Positions 7,867 to 16,599 are shown, counted from the first letter of the stretch. The stretch: DNA of 64,000 bases from G963665085 sp963665085 (GCA_963665085.2 CAXXXS010000002.1:372001-436000), one strand, 5' to 3'. Numbers and translations are program-made. Notes: a model not told the origin generated them from the letters alone.

Positions 7867-8277
7867 TATTGGCTATCGATAATAGGTGGCTATATCCAAC
7901 CAAATGAGATGGATATGAATCATAATGGATAATATCTGCCTTTTGGGAGTAGAGTTATATTTTATGTTAGTTTTTATTTTGGTTTTTTCTGTAAATATAA
8001 TAAGTTTTAACACTTGTTGGCTGGTTCAATCATAAATTGCCACAGTTTGTTGAATAAACTCCTAAGAACATTATCAAACCTATTTTTTAGCATCCAGTAG
8101 TTTGGATTTTAAGTTCAATACTGTTTATTACGTCTACCAAAATCGGACAGGCTTTTAAATGATATGAGAAGATAAAATAGCAAGTCGATCTTGGATTTAT
8201 TAACAATTCCAGCATATCATACGTTTTGCTATTGCGTAAATTTTCCAAAGGTTAAAATAGCAGCTTACTGAAAACAT
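7867..8277. other. 410-base stretch without a gene
   Basis: I find no open frame with family resemblance. On the minus strand a 30-codon stretch near 8020-8115 looks faintly protein-like (NRFDNVLRSLFNKLWQFM) but has stops on both sides and no start. No clear repeat pairs with the cassette-like sites to the left. Confidence 0.35.
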
Positions 8278-8285
8278 TATCTTTG
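8278..8285 (+). promoter_or_regulatory. Likely -7 box of the kinase gene
   Basis: TATCTTTG fits TAnnTTTG and lies 19 bases before the ATG at 8305. A TTG element is not clear at the expected distance. Confidence 0.45.
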
Positions 8286-8304
8286 CGGTTTTTAAAAATT
8301 CTGG

Positions 8305-9282
8305 ATGAATCAACATTTTAAAAATATTACCCTGGAAGCAACCGGGGCAAAAGATTTATACGAAAAAGAAGAAATTCAAAGTCTTTGGAGTGGTTATGGA
8401 AGTATAGTAAGGTTAACATTAGAGGGGAGTGAAATTTCTTCGGTGGTTGCAAAACATGTTCGTATGCCTAACCGGAATAATCATCCACGGGGTTGGAACA
8501 CCGATTTTTCGCACAATCGCAAAGTAAAATCTTACGAAGTGGAAACGGCTTGGTATAAGAAATACGCAAAACAATGTGATGAAAGCTGTAAAGTTCCAAA
8601 TTGTTATGCAATAGAGTCAGACTCTGACGAGATTTTTATGGTTCTTGAAGATCTTGATACCAGTGGTTATGTATCAAGATTAACATCTGTTACATGGAAA
8701 AATATTGAGGCCTGCTTAACATGGCTTGCTAATTTTCATGCTACTTTCCTGTTTCAAAAACCGGAAGGATTATGGGAAACGGGTACATATTGGCATTTGG
8801 ATACTCGTCCGGATGAATTGGATGTGCTCGAAGATAAATCGCTTAAAAAAGCGGCTTCAATTATCGACGAAAAGTTAAATACAGCTAAATACATGACTTT
8901 TGTGCATGGTGATGCTAAATTAGCTAATTTCTGTTTTTCTTCTGACGGTAATAAAGTCGCCACAGTAGATTTTCAATACGTTGGCGGAGGATGTGGGATG
9001 AAAGATGTTGCCTATTTTATTGGCAGTTGCCTTTACGATGATGATTGTGAAAGGTATGAAGGACGTACACTTGAGTACTATTTCAGTGAACTTAAATCGG
9101 TAATTAACGCCAAAAACATGGATGTTGATTTTAAAGAGCTTGAGAAAGAATGGCGGGAGCTTTACCCATACGCCTGGACTGATTTTCATCGATTTTTAAA
9201 AGGTTGGAGTCCGGGACATTGGAAAATAAACAGCTACAGTGAACGAATAAGCCGACAGGTTATAAGAGAAGTCAAAAAATAA
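8305..9282 (+). CDS. EcKL/aminoglycoside-phosphotransferase-like small-molecule kinase
   Basis: The 325-residue protein has the protein-kinase-like fold of the ecdysteroid-kinase-like and choline-kinase group. The features are a VVAKHV ATP-lysine strand, FMVLEDLD hinge, catalytic loop FVHGDAKLANFC (the HGDxxxxN Brenner motif) and metal-binding VDFQYVGGGCGMKDVAYF. Known members phosphorylate hydroxyls of small molecules; the substrate here is unknown. It is followed 126 bases downstream by an inositol-monophosphatase-family enzyme on the same strand, which hints at linked phosphoryl metabolism. The length is typical, and the start is supported by a -7 box 19 bases upstream. Confidence 0.82.
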   Translation: MNQHFKNITLEATGAKDLYEKEEIQSLWSGYGSIVRLTLEGSEISSVVAKHVRMPNRNNHPRGWNTDFSHNRKVKSYEVETAWYKKYAKQCDESCKVPNCYAIESDSDEIFMVLEDLDTSGYVSRLTSVTWKNIEACLTWLANFHATFLFQKPEGLWETGTYWHLDTRPDELDVLEDKSLKKAASIIDEKLNTAKYMTFVHGDAKLANFCFSSDGNKVATVDFQYVGGGCGMKDVAYFIGSCLYDDDCERYEGRTLEYYFSELKSVINAKNMDVDFKELEKEWRELYPYAWTDFHRFLKGWSPGHWKINSYSERISRQVIREVKK

Positions 9283-9408
9283 AGGTGTACAAATACGACA
9301 TCACATCTCCGCTCAATGTGACAAATCACGGGCATTTAAGGTCAGTTTGGGTGTCGATTATTTTTTTGTTGGAGCATAACTTTTGATTAGATTAAAATAG
9401 ATTTAGAA

Positions 9409-10320
9409 TTGAAAAATATAAATATGAGTTTATTGCCACAAGAATTAACTGAGATATGTGCGGCTGCACAGAAAGCTGCACGGAAAGCAGGATTGTACAT
9501 AATTGCGAATCAGAATAGGGATGTTGAAGTAAAACAAAAACCATTATCAGGAGAAGGTCAATTAATTGGAGGGACTTCATTGGCCTCTCAGGTGGTTACA
9601 GAAATTGATAAGGCAGCCCAGGATATTATTCTAGATGAGCTCAGTTCTGTTTCCTCGGCTTATGATCTAGGACTACTTACTGAAGAGTCAATTGATGATG
9701 GTTCCCGGTTTAGTAAAGATTATTTTTGGTGTATTGATCCTTTGGATGGAACATTGGCATTTATCAGAAAAGAACCCGGGTATTCTACTTCTATAGCACT
9801 TGTAAATAAAGCCGGACATGCAATAATGGGTGTTGTGTACGACCCGGTTGCTGATAACATGTATTATGCTATTGATCAATTGGGAGCTTTTAGAAATAAT
9901 AAAAAAATTGAGCCTAAAATAGCGAATAAGAAGTTCACATGGGTAATCAACGATAGCGATGTAAAAAGGCAAAATTTAGAGGAGATGAGTAAAGAAATTG
10001 AAAAAGTAGCAGCAAAGCACGATTATAGCGATTTCTCGGTAAATCCCATTGGCGGAGGAGTAATGAGTGCCTTATGGATTTTGGATAATGCCCCTGCTTG
10101 TTATTTTAAGAAGCCAAAAAAAGAAAAAGGCTGTGGAAGCGTTTGGGACTTTGCCGCTACTTCATGCATATTTAACGAGCTTGGTCTTACATGCACCAAT
10201 TTTGATGGGCATCCGCTTCAGCTCAATCCTCAAGGCTCTACATTTATGAATGAGAAAGGTATATATTATGGTGTAGGCATTGGTTTAGAAGAAATAAAAG
10301 AAGCGGTTTCTGGTTTTTAG
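9409..10320 (+). CDS. Inositol monophosphatase / CysQ-like phosphatase family
   Basis: The frame opens at a TTG (9409, MKNINM); the ATG at 9424 (MSLLPQELTE) is the more likely start, giving about 298 residues. The lithium-sensitive phosphatase signatures are all present: LLTEES, WCIDPLDGTLAFI (metal motif DPLDGT) and the C-terminal GSVWDFAATSC (WDxAA). The family includes inositol-1-phosphatase, 3'-phosphoadenosine-5'-phosphate phosphatase and fructose-1,6-bisphosphatase-like enzymes. The 40-residue N-terminal part with TEIDKAAQ fits the CysQ/BPNT side, but the substrate cannot be settled. It follows the kinase gene and may be co-transcribed. Confidence 0.85.
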   Translation: MKNINMSLLPQELTEICAAAQKAARKAGLYIIANQNRDVEVKQKPLSGEGQLIGGTSLASQVVTEIDKAAQDIILDELSSVSSAYDLGLLTEESIDDGSRFSKDYFWCIDPLDGTLAFIRKEPGYSTSIALVNKAGHAIMGVVYDPVADNMYYAIDQLGAFRNNKKIEPKIANKKFTWVINDSDVKRQNLEEMSKEIEKVAAKHDYSDFSVNPIGGGVMSALWILDNAPACYFKKPKKEKGCGSVWDFAATSCIFNELGLTCTNFDGHPLQLNPQGSTFMNEKGIYYGVGIGLEEIKEAVSGF

Positions 10321-10700
10321 AAGTCTATAGATTCACTGTAATATTGTAATTCTTTAAAATAATCATAGATAAGAAAATAAATTCTTACTAACTCAGGGTA
10401 TTCCCATAAAAAACTTACTCCTTATGTTGATGTTTCTCCTGGTTACGATTATTTTGAGTATGTCAAACCTGTCTTAATTGTACATATTGGGATTAATTAC
10501 AGATCTTCAAAAGGATTTTCTTATTCTTTAGGATTTGATAATTCCAATAAAACCCTTGCTATAACCAATGACCTATCCTCTGTTGACACAAAATTTAACA
10601 TTAAAAAATAATTAACCATTATTTAATATTTATTTGATGTTTCAAAGACTACATTTGCTTTTCTAAAATGTTACTCATTAAATCAAATTAAAATTTTAAA
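10321..10700. other. Intergenic region carrying a gene remnant
   Basis: About 380 bases between the phosphatase and the alkaline phosphatase genes. The only coding character is the beta-barrel fragment described separately at 10381-10611. The last 90 bases are AT-rich and should hold the alkaline phosphatase promoter, though no clean TTG/TAnnTTTG pair stands out. Confidence 0.4.
10381..10611 (+). pseudogene. C-terminal remnant of an outer-membrane-protein-like gene
   Basis: A 76-codon open stretch directly after a TAA, without ATG, reads TPYVDVSPGYDYFEYVKPV and then IGINYRSSKGFSYSLGF. Alternating hydrophobic and polar residues with aromatic strand ends are typical of outer-membrane beta-strands. 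Start, signal peptide and the rest of any barrel are absent, so I treat it as a remnant. It lies upstream of the alkaline phosphatase on the same strand. Confidence 0.4.
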
Positions 10701-12107
10701 ATGAAACGTAGAGATTTTTTAAATTCCGGATTACTAACAGCATTTACTGGTACACTAGTTACCCCGACACTTCTTTCAGGATGTACCACAGAGAACTCTT
10801 CAGCACAAAAAGGTAACACAAAAAATATAATTTTTCTTGTAAGTGACGGGATGAGTAACGGAACGCTAAATATGGCTGATTTACTCATACAACGAAAATT
10901 TGGAAGATCCAGTAATTGGTTGCAACTATATCGCGACAATAAGGCTAAACGTGCATTTATGGATACTGCATCTGCCGATTCTTTAGTTACAGATTCAGCG
11001 GCCGGGAGCTCATCCTGGGGTGGCGGAGTACGCGTTAACAATGGAGCTTTAAATATGGGGGCGAATGGGGAAAAATACAAACCTATTCTTCAAAAATTTA
11101 AAGACGCAGGAAAATCTGTTGGTTGTGTAACAACTGTGCCTATTACTCATGCTACTCCTGCTGGTTTTAGTGTAAACGAAAAAAGCAGAAGCCGACAGGA
11201 TAACATAGCATCTCAATATTTAGATCTTCGGTTTGATGTTATGATGGGTGGAGGTATTGAATATTTCAATGGTGAAAAAAGAAATGATAAAAAAAATATT
11301 CTCGGTGATTTTAATACCAATGGTTTCCAGGTAGTTCATTCTAAAACCGATATGGAAAATGCCATCGTTGGAAAACCAGTATTAGGCGTTTTTTACGAAG
11401 ACGGCCTTCCATATACATTGGATCAAAATTCAGATGAAGAATTATCTGCAAAAATCCCATCGCTGGCAGAAATGACTCAAAAAGCAATTTCTTTATTAAG
11501 TAATAACACAGAAGGTTTTGTTCTTCAGGTTGAAGGTGGAAAAGTTGATTGGGCTGCACATGCAAACGATGCCGGGGCTCTTTTATATGATCAAATTGCT
11601 TTTGATGAAGCAGTATCTGTTGCTATAAAATTTGCTGAAAGTAGAAATGATACATTAGTTGTTATTACTACAGATCATGGTAATTCAAATCCGGGACTTA
11701 TAAAAAGTAAAGATGTAGATAAAAAGTTCGACCTTTTCCAGAACTACAAACAAACAAATGAATGGATTTTAAGGGGAATTAAAAATACAGACTCGGTAGC
11801 AAGTGTTATTGAACGTATAAATTATGCCCAGGGAATTACGATAACAAAGGAAGAAGCACAAACCATTTTAAATGATTATGTATCTCTGGACAATCAGGGA
11901 ATTTATAATGATTATCACTTACCATACAGAAAATTTGCTGAGATTCAAAGTAACTACACATCTGTTATGTGGTCAGGTATGGATCACTCTGCTGATTTTG
12001 TTGAACTAACAATGTTTGGAACTGGAAGTGAATTTTTACCTCCTTTTGTTAAAAATATCGATTTACATAATTATATGTTGGAGGCTACAGGTGTTTTAGC
12101 AATGTAA
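10701..12107 (+). CDS. Alkaline phosphatase, PhoA-type, predicted lipoprotein
   Basis: The 468-residue protein begins MKRRDFLNSG with an RR motif, a hydrophobic core and LLSGC, so it is probably exported and lipidated at Cys28. Alkaline-phosphatase landmarks are in order: metal ligand D49 in FLVSDGMS, nucleophile Ser99 in VTDSAAGSSSWGGG, PITHATPAGF (about 147-156), EGGKVDWAAHANDAG with E, D and H ligands, and TTDHGN. It would hydrolyse phosphomonoesters in the periplasm to release phosphate. It converges on the DUF2023 gene, and a hairpin at 12137-12172 sits at the junction. Family call is firm. Confidence 0.93.
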   Translation: MKRRDFLNSGLLTAFTGTLVTPTLLSGCTTENSSAQKGNTKNIIFLVSDGMSNGTLNMADLLIQRKFGRSSNWLQLYRDNKAKRAFMDTASADSLVTDSAAGSSSWGGGVRVNNGALNMGANGEKYKPILQKFKDAGKSVGCVTTVPITHATPAGFSVNEKSRSRQDNIASQYLDLRFDVMMGGGIEYFNGEKRNDKKNILGDFNTNGFQVVHSKTDMENAIVGKPVLGVFYEDGLPYTLDQNSDEELSAKIPSLAEMTQKAISLLSNNTEGFVLQVEGGKVDWAAHANDAGALLYDQIAFDEAVSVAIKFAESRNDTLVVITTDHGNSNPGLIKSKDVDKKFDLFQNYKQTNEWILRGIKNTDSVASVIERINYAQGITITKEEAQTILNDYVSLDNQGIYNDYHLPYRKFAEIQSNYTSVMWSGMDHSADFVELTMFGTGSEFLPPFVKNIDLHNYMLEATGVLAM

Positions 12108-12136
12108 AAATACGCTATATAATAAGGTATTAAAGT

Positions 12137-12172
12137 AATGGTTTTTTGAAAGTGAAATTTCTAAAAACCATT
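12137..12172. terminator. Stem-loop at the convergent alkaline phosphatase/DUF2023 junction
   Basis: AATGGTTTTT (12137-12146) pairs perfectly with AAAAACCATT (12163-12172). The right arm contains the end of the DUF2023 coding sequence. No long T-run follows on the plus strand, so termination efficiency is uncertain. Confidence 0.45.
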
Positions 12173-12529
12173 TACTACTAATTCATCAACTACAATATCC
12201 CTTACTTTTTCTTTGAGAAATGTACGTTCAAGATACCTGTCACATTGTATTTTTCGGCAATAACCAAGCATTATACCTAAAATAAAATCCTGTTCAGGTG
12301 TATAATCACATAGCTTTCGAGTTCCAAAATGCCTAATAACAGCTACGCACTCTGGTGCCCCAAAAAATATATTGATTTTTGTTGGAGATATTTCTCTAAT
12401 TACATAATCAATATTATTATTCTCTAACTTTTGTTGAGCACCCTCTTTGAGTGATTCGGCCATTGTATGCAAAACAAGATTTCTAAGTCCTTTTTTATAT
12501 TCATAAATATGATGACAAAAAACTTTCAT
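12161..12529 (-). CDS. DUF2023 family protein
   Basis: The 122-residue protein (MKVFCHHIYEYKKGLRNLVL at the start, GAPECVAVIRHFGTRKL and FILGIMLGYCRKIQCDRYL in the middle) matches my recollection of the DUF2023 family of Bacteroidota. It is often encoded beside flavodoxin, as here. It has no signal peptide and is probably cytosolic. Four cysteines (FCHH, PECV, KLCD, YCRKIQC) could bind metal, but no function is established. It lies downstream of flavodoxin on the same strand, separated by 212 bases that contain a MITE-like element. Confidence 0.8.
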   Translation of the reverse strand: MKVFCHHIYEYKKGLRNLVLHTMAESLKEGAQQKLENNNIDYVIREISPTKINIFFGAPECVAVIRHFGTRKLCDYTPEQDFILGIMLGYCRKIQCDRYLERTFLKEKVRDIVVDELVVNGF

Positions 12530-12559
12530 TGACTAAATATATTATTTTTCATATTATAA

Positions 12560-12699
12560 GAAGAGGGCGTCTAAAAAGTCATTTGATTGTAATCCCTGTC
12601 AGACTCTTTGAATTTTGACACGTTATAAATCAATTAATTAATAAAAACTGATAAAGTCGCTAAACTCGTGGGAATTAATACTTTTTGGACACCCTCTTC
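12560..12699. mobile_element. MITE-like element with 20-bp terminal inverted repeats
   Basis: The left end GAAGAGGGCGTCTAAAAAGT (12560-12579) and the reverse complement of the right end, GAAGAGGGTGTCCAAAAAGT (12680-12699), match at 18 of 20 positions. Ends of the GAGGGTGTCCAAAAAG type are familiar from Bacteroidota insertion sequences. The 100 bases between them code for nothing. A target duplication is not obvious. It sits between flavodoxin and DUF2023 on their common transcript path and could fold into a hairpin there. Confidence 0.65.
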
Positions 12700-12741
12700 A
12701 ATTGGGAGAAAACAAACTATTGTTAAGATATAAATATAAAC

Positions 12742-13242
12742 CTAATTCAATTGTGGTAAGATCTCTCCGATCCAATTGTCTATTCTACTTCCTGTTAAAT
12801 CACTTTCATTGTCTTCATCCAGAGGGAGGCCAATAAATTTACCATCAAACACAGCCTTTGAATCATCAAAACTATAACTTTCTGTTTCTACCTGGCCTAT
12901 AACAGTCCCTACTTTATCTTTTATTTCTTCATAGATAATTCCAATTCCATCAACAAAAGAATCTGGATATGACTCACAGTCTCCAAGGCCGAAAAATGCT
13001 ACGGTTTTATTACTTAAATCTTCTGATGAAAATTTAGATAGGGCACTTTCCCAATCATCCTGCAAATCACCTATTCCCCATGTAGATGTTCCAAGAATAA
13101 TATTGTCGTATTTACTTAAATCAGCAAATGAAAAACTTGATACACTAAACACCTCTGAATTTTCAATTTTTTTTGATATCTCTTGAGCTACACTCTCTGT
13201 ATTTCCAGTTGTTGAGCCAAAAAGTATTACTGTTTTTTTCAT
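12742..13242 (-). CDS. fldA: Flavodoxin
   Basis: The 166-residue product has the long-chain flavodoxin layout: the FMN phosphate loop GSTTGNTESVAQ (residues 9-20), the 50s loop LGTSTWGIGDLQDDW that stacks on the flavin, and FFGLGDCESYPDSF near 95-108. Flavodoxin replaces ferredoxin as a low-potential electron carrier and in many bacteria is induced by iron limitation. That fits the TonB/ABC locus immediately upstream on the same strand. The gene has its own promoter with a dyad, so it is not simply the tail of that locus. Confidence 0.93.
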   Translation of the reverse strand: MKKTVILFGSTTGNTESVAQEISKKIENSEVFSVSSFSFADLSKYDNIILGTSTWGIGDLQDDWESALSKFSSEDLSNKTVAFFGLGDCESYPDSFVDGIGIIYEEIKDKVGTVIGQVETESYSFDDSKAVFDGKFIGLPLDEDNESDLTGSRIDNWIGEILPQLN

Positions 13243-13267
13243 AATTTATTTAATGTTATTTTCGAAT

Positions 13268-13298
13268 CAAAATTAAAGGTTCTTGTTATTGCTAACAA
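13268..13298 (-). promoter_or_regulatory. Flavodoxin promoter with overlapping dyad
   Basis: On the minus strand TTG (13298-13296) and TAATTTTG (13275-13268) are separated by 20 bases, a good Bacteroidota promoter. The inverted repeat TTGTTA-TTGC-TAACAA (13283-13298) covers the -33 element, a natural place for a repressor such as an iron regulator. The identity of the regulator is inference only. Confidence 0.6.
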
Positions 13299-13496
13299 TC
13301 CTAAAAATTAATGATTTCAAGTATATCCCAACAACACTAAACCACTATAAAACAACAATATAATTAAAACATTAAAATAACTAATAATAATAAATTATGA
13401 GAGATAAGAAAACCATGTAAACAAAAAAATAAAATAATTATATTCCTTTGATACAACATCTTATCAAATTGCTAATGTGTAAAAGATTTATCTTCT

Positions 13497-14054
13497 TTAC
13501 AACGTCAAAAAGTACCAAACAATAGGAAAAACTAACCCAACCAATATCAACCATCCCCCTCTCCTTTTAAACCCTTTCTTTCCTTTAACTATAATTGCCC
13601 CTGAAATTGCCAAAAAAATAAGACTCGATGCAAATAGATTACCTATCCAGGTAAATCGTTTTCCTTGATTATAGTGGATATTATTAATGATTTTAATAAT
13701 TTTTCTTTCTTCAAAAATGGTACAAGTTATATTTCCATTTTCAGGATTATATTCGCCTATTCCTCCCTTAAAATATAACCTGAATAGGTTATTGTGTGGT
13801 ATTATTCGGTTTAACAGCGGACCATCTGTATAATTCCCCCCCCAGCTCTCTTTTACCTCTATAGGTGTTAAGTCTGATTGGAAATTATCCTTTATGAATA
13901 TCTCTCGGTATGCAGGATTCTTCTTCTCTTCTTTCACATTGAGCAAAATACCAGAGAAAGCATAGATACATGAAAGTCCAACAAATAAATATCCTATATC
14001 GCGGTGAAGTGACCTTAGTAATTTCCTAGATTTCTGAGCTGTAAAGAATTTCAT
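13497..14054 (-). CDS. PepSY-associated membrane protein
   Basis: I prefer the ATG at 14054 (MKFFTAQKSRKLLRSLHRDI), giving 185 residues; an ATG at 14066 would add four. There are membrane segments near residues 22-38 (GYLFVGLSCIYAFSGILLNV), 140-155 and 165-183. Between them is a small soluble loop (residues 40-130) with NIHYNQGKRFTW. The arrangement resembles short PepSY_TM proteins that in Bacteroidota accompany siderophore or heme uptake genes and may reduce or release iron at the inner membrane. The first helix begins LHRDIG, with histidine and tryptophan near the membrane. The gene overlaps the upstream lipoprotein gene, so the two are probably translationally coupled. Confidence 0.7.
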   Translation of the reverse strand: MKFFTAQKSRKLLRSLHRDIGYLFVGLSCIYAFSGILLNVKEEKKNPAYREIFIKDNFQSDLTPIEVKESWGGNYTDGPLLNRIIPHNNLFRLYFKGGIGEYNPENGNITCTIFEERKIIKIINNIHYNQGKRFTWIGNLFASSLIFLAISGAIIVKGKKGFKRRGGWLILVGLVFPIVWYFLTL

Positions 14055-14565
14055 AATCTGTCCCATCAAGGTAAATAATAGAATAATAATCTTTATTGTT
14101 CTCCTTCATCCAAGCTCTCATCTCCTGAATATTCTGTAATTCTGCAGCACAATTTTCACCTTCTTCTTCAGCTTCATTCCCTTTTTCTTTTACTGAAATT
14201 TCCCATTCGCACAAATAGTCGTTCGTTAAACGTCTCTCTCTTACTATACCTGTAACAGAAATATCCATTCCTATTAATTCTCTGTTAAACCCGTTAATTT
14301 CGCCTTTTGCCTCTATCCTTACAGATTTTGTACCTGTAGAATCAATAATAAAACATCTACGGCCAGAATGGGTACAAACATGATTTACGGTTCCAATGAT
14401 AGTTACTTCTTTGCCTATATTATCTGTAGCCATCTGCATAAAATCATTAATGTAAAACACCTCTGTACCTTTTTCATTTGTTGTTTGTTCTTTTGCTTGA
14501 TTATTGGTGCTATTACACGAAACAACAACTATTGCCAATGTGATAAGATAGATTATATTCTTCAT
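14026..14565 (-). CDS. OB-fold-like lipoprotein with HxC...HxxxxC motif
   Basis: The 179-residue precursor ends its signal peptide at VVVSC (lipidated Cys17). A nucleic-acid-binding-type OB beta-barrel is suggested by IGKEVTIIGTVNHVC, CFIIDSTGTKSVRIEA and IGMDISVTGIVRERR, the pattern of the bacterial tRNA-anticodon-like OB family. Within it H62, C64, H66 and C71 lie close together and could bind a metal or heme. A later acidic stretch (GNEAEEEGENCAAEL) is followed by a helix. It is the eighth gene of the TonB/ABC locus and overlaps the PepSY gene. Family and ligand are inferences; the lipoprotein signal is clear. Confidence 0.65.
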   Translation of the reverse strand: MKNIIYLITLAIVVVSCNSTNNQAKEQTTNEKGTEVFYINDFMQMATDNIGKEVTIIGTVNHVCTHSGRRCFIIDSTGTKSVRIEAKGEINGFNRELIGMDISVTGIVRERRLTNDYLCEWEISVKEKGNEAEEEGENCAAELQNIQEMRAWMKENNKDYYSIIYLDGTDYEILYSSEI

Positions 14566-14595
14566 CTTTTTTGTGTTTGTTAATTATTTACTATT

Positions 14596-15822
14596 CTATT
14601 TTTTTATGTTGATAAACAATGCTGATAAAAATCCATAAATACCTGTTAGAAGAATTCCAATAAGTAGAGGCAAGGAGAACAAATATTTTTCTCGCCTATG
14701 AACAACCACATAAATTATTATTAACAAGATATTTAGCCAAATAAAATTGAGCGATATCCCTGTAAAGTTGGGTTTAACAAATCTGCTGTTTGTTGATTTA
14801 AATTCCAGAACAAAAGGAAAAATATAAGTTGAAATTTTCTCAGACAAATAATGGTCTTTTTCATATCTCGTAGAGTCAACCAATTCCATTGTACTTGCAT
14901 CTACTGCATATATATCCTGCCCTCTTTCTGATGTATTTACAATAGTCCAATAAAACATATTACCCATAATAAGAAGTCTGTCTGTCTGGTAAGAAAATTC
15001 TGGAGTAGGAACTTTTATCAACTTATAATTATCCGTCGAAATAAAATAGACTTCCCCCAGTTTATCATATAAAAAACCATAAAAACGTTTATCTGCAAAT
15101 TCTGTCGTAGAGATATGGCAAATATCTATTCCCGAAGGAACGTCTATCTTTTTAATAAAGGGTTTAGCATTAACCATCTTAAGATGAAATAATCCATTGT
15201 TTTGATCGACGATTAGATATCCCTCATCATATGCTTTTCGGGTAGAAGGATTACCGGCAACTATCCTGGCCGGTCCTTTGTATCCAAATTGAGAAAACAA
15301 TTTAGAAAAGGAATTACTTTTATCTATTTTAACCTGGTTTGTTTCTGGATCAATAAATTCTATTCTTTCTTTGGTCATTCTGAAAACATCTCCCGGCATT
15401 TCAATATTTACCTTTCCTGACATTGACTCAAAAAGAGGGAAAAGATCGATATGGGGTGAAAATTTATCTCGCGGCCTATAATTAAAATAAAATGAATGCT
15501 GTCGAATTTTCTGAATAGAAATCTCTACATTATGGAGCGAGTCTGGCAATCTACCATCAGTAGCTAACTGCCTATAATAAAACATTGGCAATATGCTATC
15601 AAACTCTTTTTCTGTATAAACATTACCCAACATATCTTTAAGCTCTGTACTTTTTTCATCGATTGTTTTATAACAGAATGAATTTTTAATCGAACTATAA
15701 TATGTAAATGGGTATCGAATTGCTTTATCCGTGCTAACTTCCCAAAGAAGGGGGAGCGTAAAAGACAGGGATATTATCAATATCAAAAAAACAATATATT
15801 TTATGTTATTTAATTTTTTCAT
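14596..15822 (-). CDS. DUF4857 membrane protein
   Basis: The 408-residue protein has an N-terminal membrane anchor (residues 9-28), a long periplasmic domain rich in beta strands (about 30-345, with repeated DQNNGLFHLKM- and DASTMELVDS-like strands suggestive of a propeller) and two C-terminal membrane helices around 350-400. This matches my memory of the DUF4857 family, found next to ABC genes in Bacteroidales. It lies about 100 bases downstream of the permease on the same strand. A role as periplasmic adaptor of the exporter or importer is plausible but unproven. Confidence 0.7.
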   Translation of the reverse strand: MKKLNNIKYIVFLILIISLSFTLPLLWEVSTDKAIRYPFTYYSSIKNSFCYKTIDEKSTELKDMLGNVYTEKEFDSILPMFYYRQLATDGRLPDSLHNVEISIQKIRQHSFYFNYRPRDKFSPHIDLFPLFESMSGKVNIEMPGDVFRMTKERIEFIDPETNQVKIDKSNSFSKLFSQFGYKGPARIVAGNPSTRKAYDEGYLIVDQNNGLFHLKMVNAKPFIKKIDVPSGIDICHISTTEFADKRFYGFLYDKLGEVYFISTDNYKLIKVPTPEFSYQTDRLLIMGNMFYWTIVNTSERGQDIYAVDASTMELVDSTRYEKDHYLSEKISTYIFPFVLEFKSTNSRFVKPNFTGISLNFIWLNILLIIIYVVVHRREKYLFSLPLLIGILLTGIYGFLSALFINIKK

Positions 15823-15922
15823 TTGCTTATTATTTTAAATCTTTCCTATCTCCTGCTTGCAAAGCCCTCTATTATTATATTTAACATTTTTCTATTCATT
15901 TTTTAATTTTTCTTGAGATTCT

Positions 15923-16597
15923 CTAAATAGGATGGATTCCAATTTTGAACCGGGAAACAGAGTAATAAACAAGTAAAAAACAAATAACAGGGATTAGTAG
16001 AACCATGAGTACAGCTTGAGAATATGCCCCCGGGTATTTACTAATAAAAAACAGGTAGAGAATAAAAAATGACAGTAGGATATTAATTATCCGACGTTTC
16101 CAAAGAGGCTCAAAAAAACAAAAAGCAAACAATAAATAACCTGCTAATCCTGCTATAAACCAAGGTAAAACTGTAAGAAATATAGTATTAACTATCTCTT
16201 TTTCAAAAAAATACCTTAGCCCCAGAATTAGAATAGCAACTTCTATTAAAAACAACAACAATAATAATCCTGAAATAGAGCCAAGCATATGCGTTATTAT
16301 ATTTGTCTCTTTCATTGGAAGATGCAAAGAAAGTTTTAACCTGGAATTGTTTATTTCGGGAAGGAACTGTACTATACTCAATATAAGTCCTGCTGCTAAA
16401 GGATAGTATTTAATATACGAAAACAGAAATTGATTTCGATTAACTATCACATCCCAGATATGTTCGCGACCAGAAAACCGAAAGCTCCTTCCCAGCTTTA
16501 AAAACATTATTATTTCTATTACTATTCCTATAATAATTATGGCAAGGACGCTCCAGCGTACTTTTATCCATTCTTTATAAAATATTGCTTTATTCAT
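15923..16597 (-). CDS. ABC-2-like transporter permease
   Basis: The 224-residue protein starts MNKAIFYKEWIKVRW, a typical ABC-2 permease opening, and has about six membrane segments. They are near residues 16-33, 60-78, 107-125, 137-160, 170-185 and 192-210. The loop PEINNSRLKLSLHLPMKETN matches the coupling region that meets the ATPase. It starts two bases after the ATPase gene ends. Together they form a half-size ABC unit; export or mechanochemical coupling to the outer-membrane parts are both possible. No periplasmic binding protein is encoded nearby. Confidence 0.8.
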   Translation of the reverse strand: MNKAIFYKEWIKVRWSVLAIIIIGIVIEIIMFLKLGRSFRFSGREHIWDVIVNRNQFLFSYIKYYPLAAGLILSIVQFLPEINNSRLKLSLHLPMKETNIITHMLGSISGLLLLLFLIEVAILILGLRYFFEKEIVNTIFLTVLPWFIAGLAGYLLFAFCFFEPLWKRRIINILLSFFILYLFFISKYPGAYSQAVLMVLLIPVICFLLVYYSVSRFKIGIHPI

Positions 16598-16599
16598 CT

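Noticed and set aside
8020..8115. Protein-like stretch on the minus strand that might be a transposase tail
   Set aside because: About 30 codons between stops, no start and no recognisable catalytic motif; cannot be supported.
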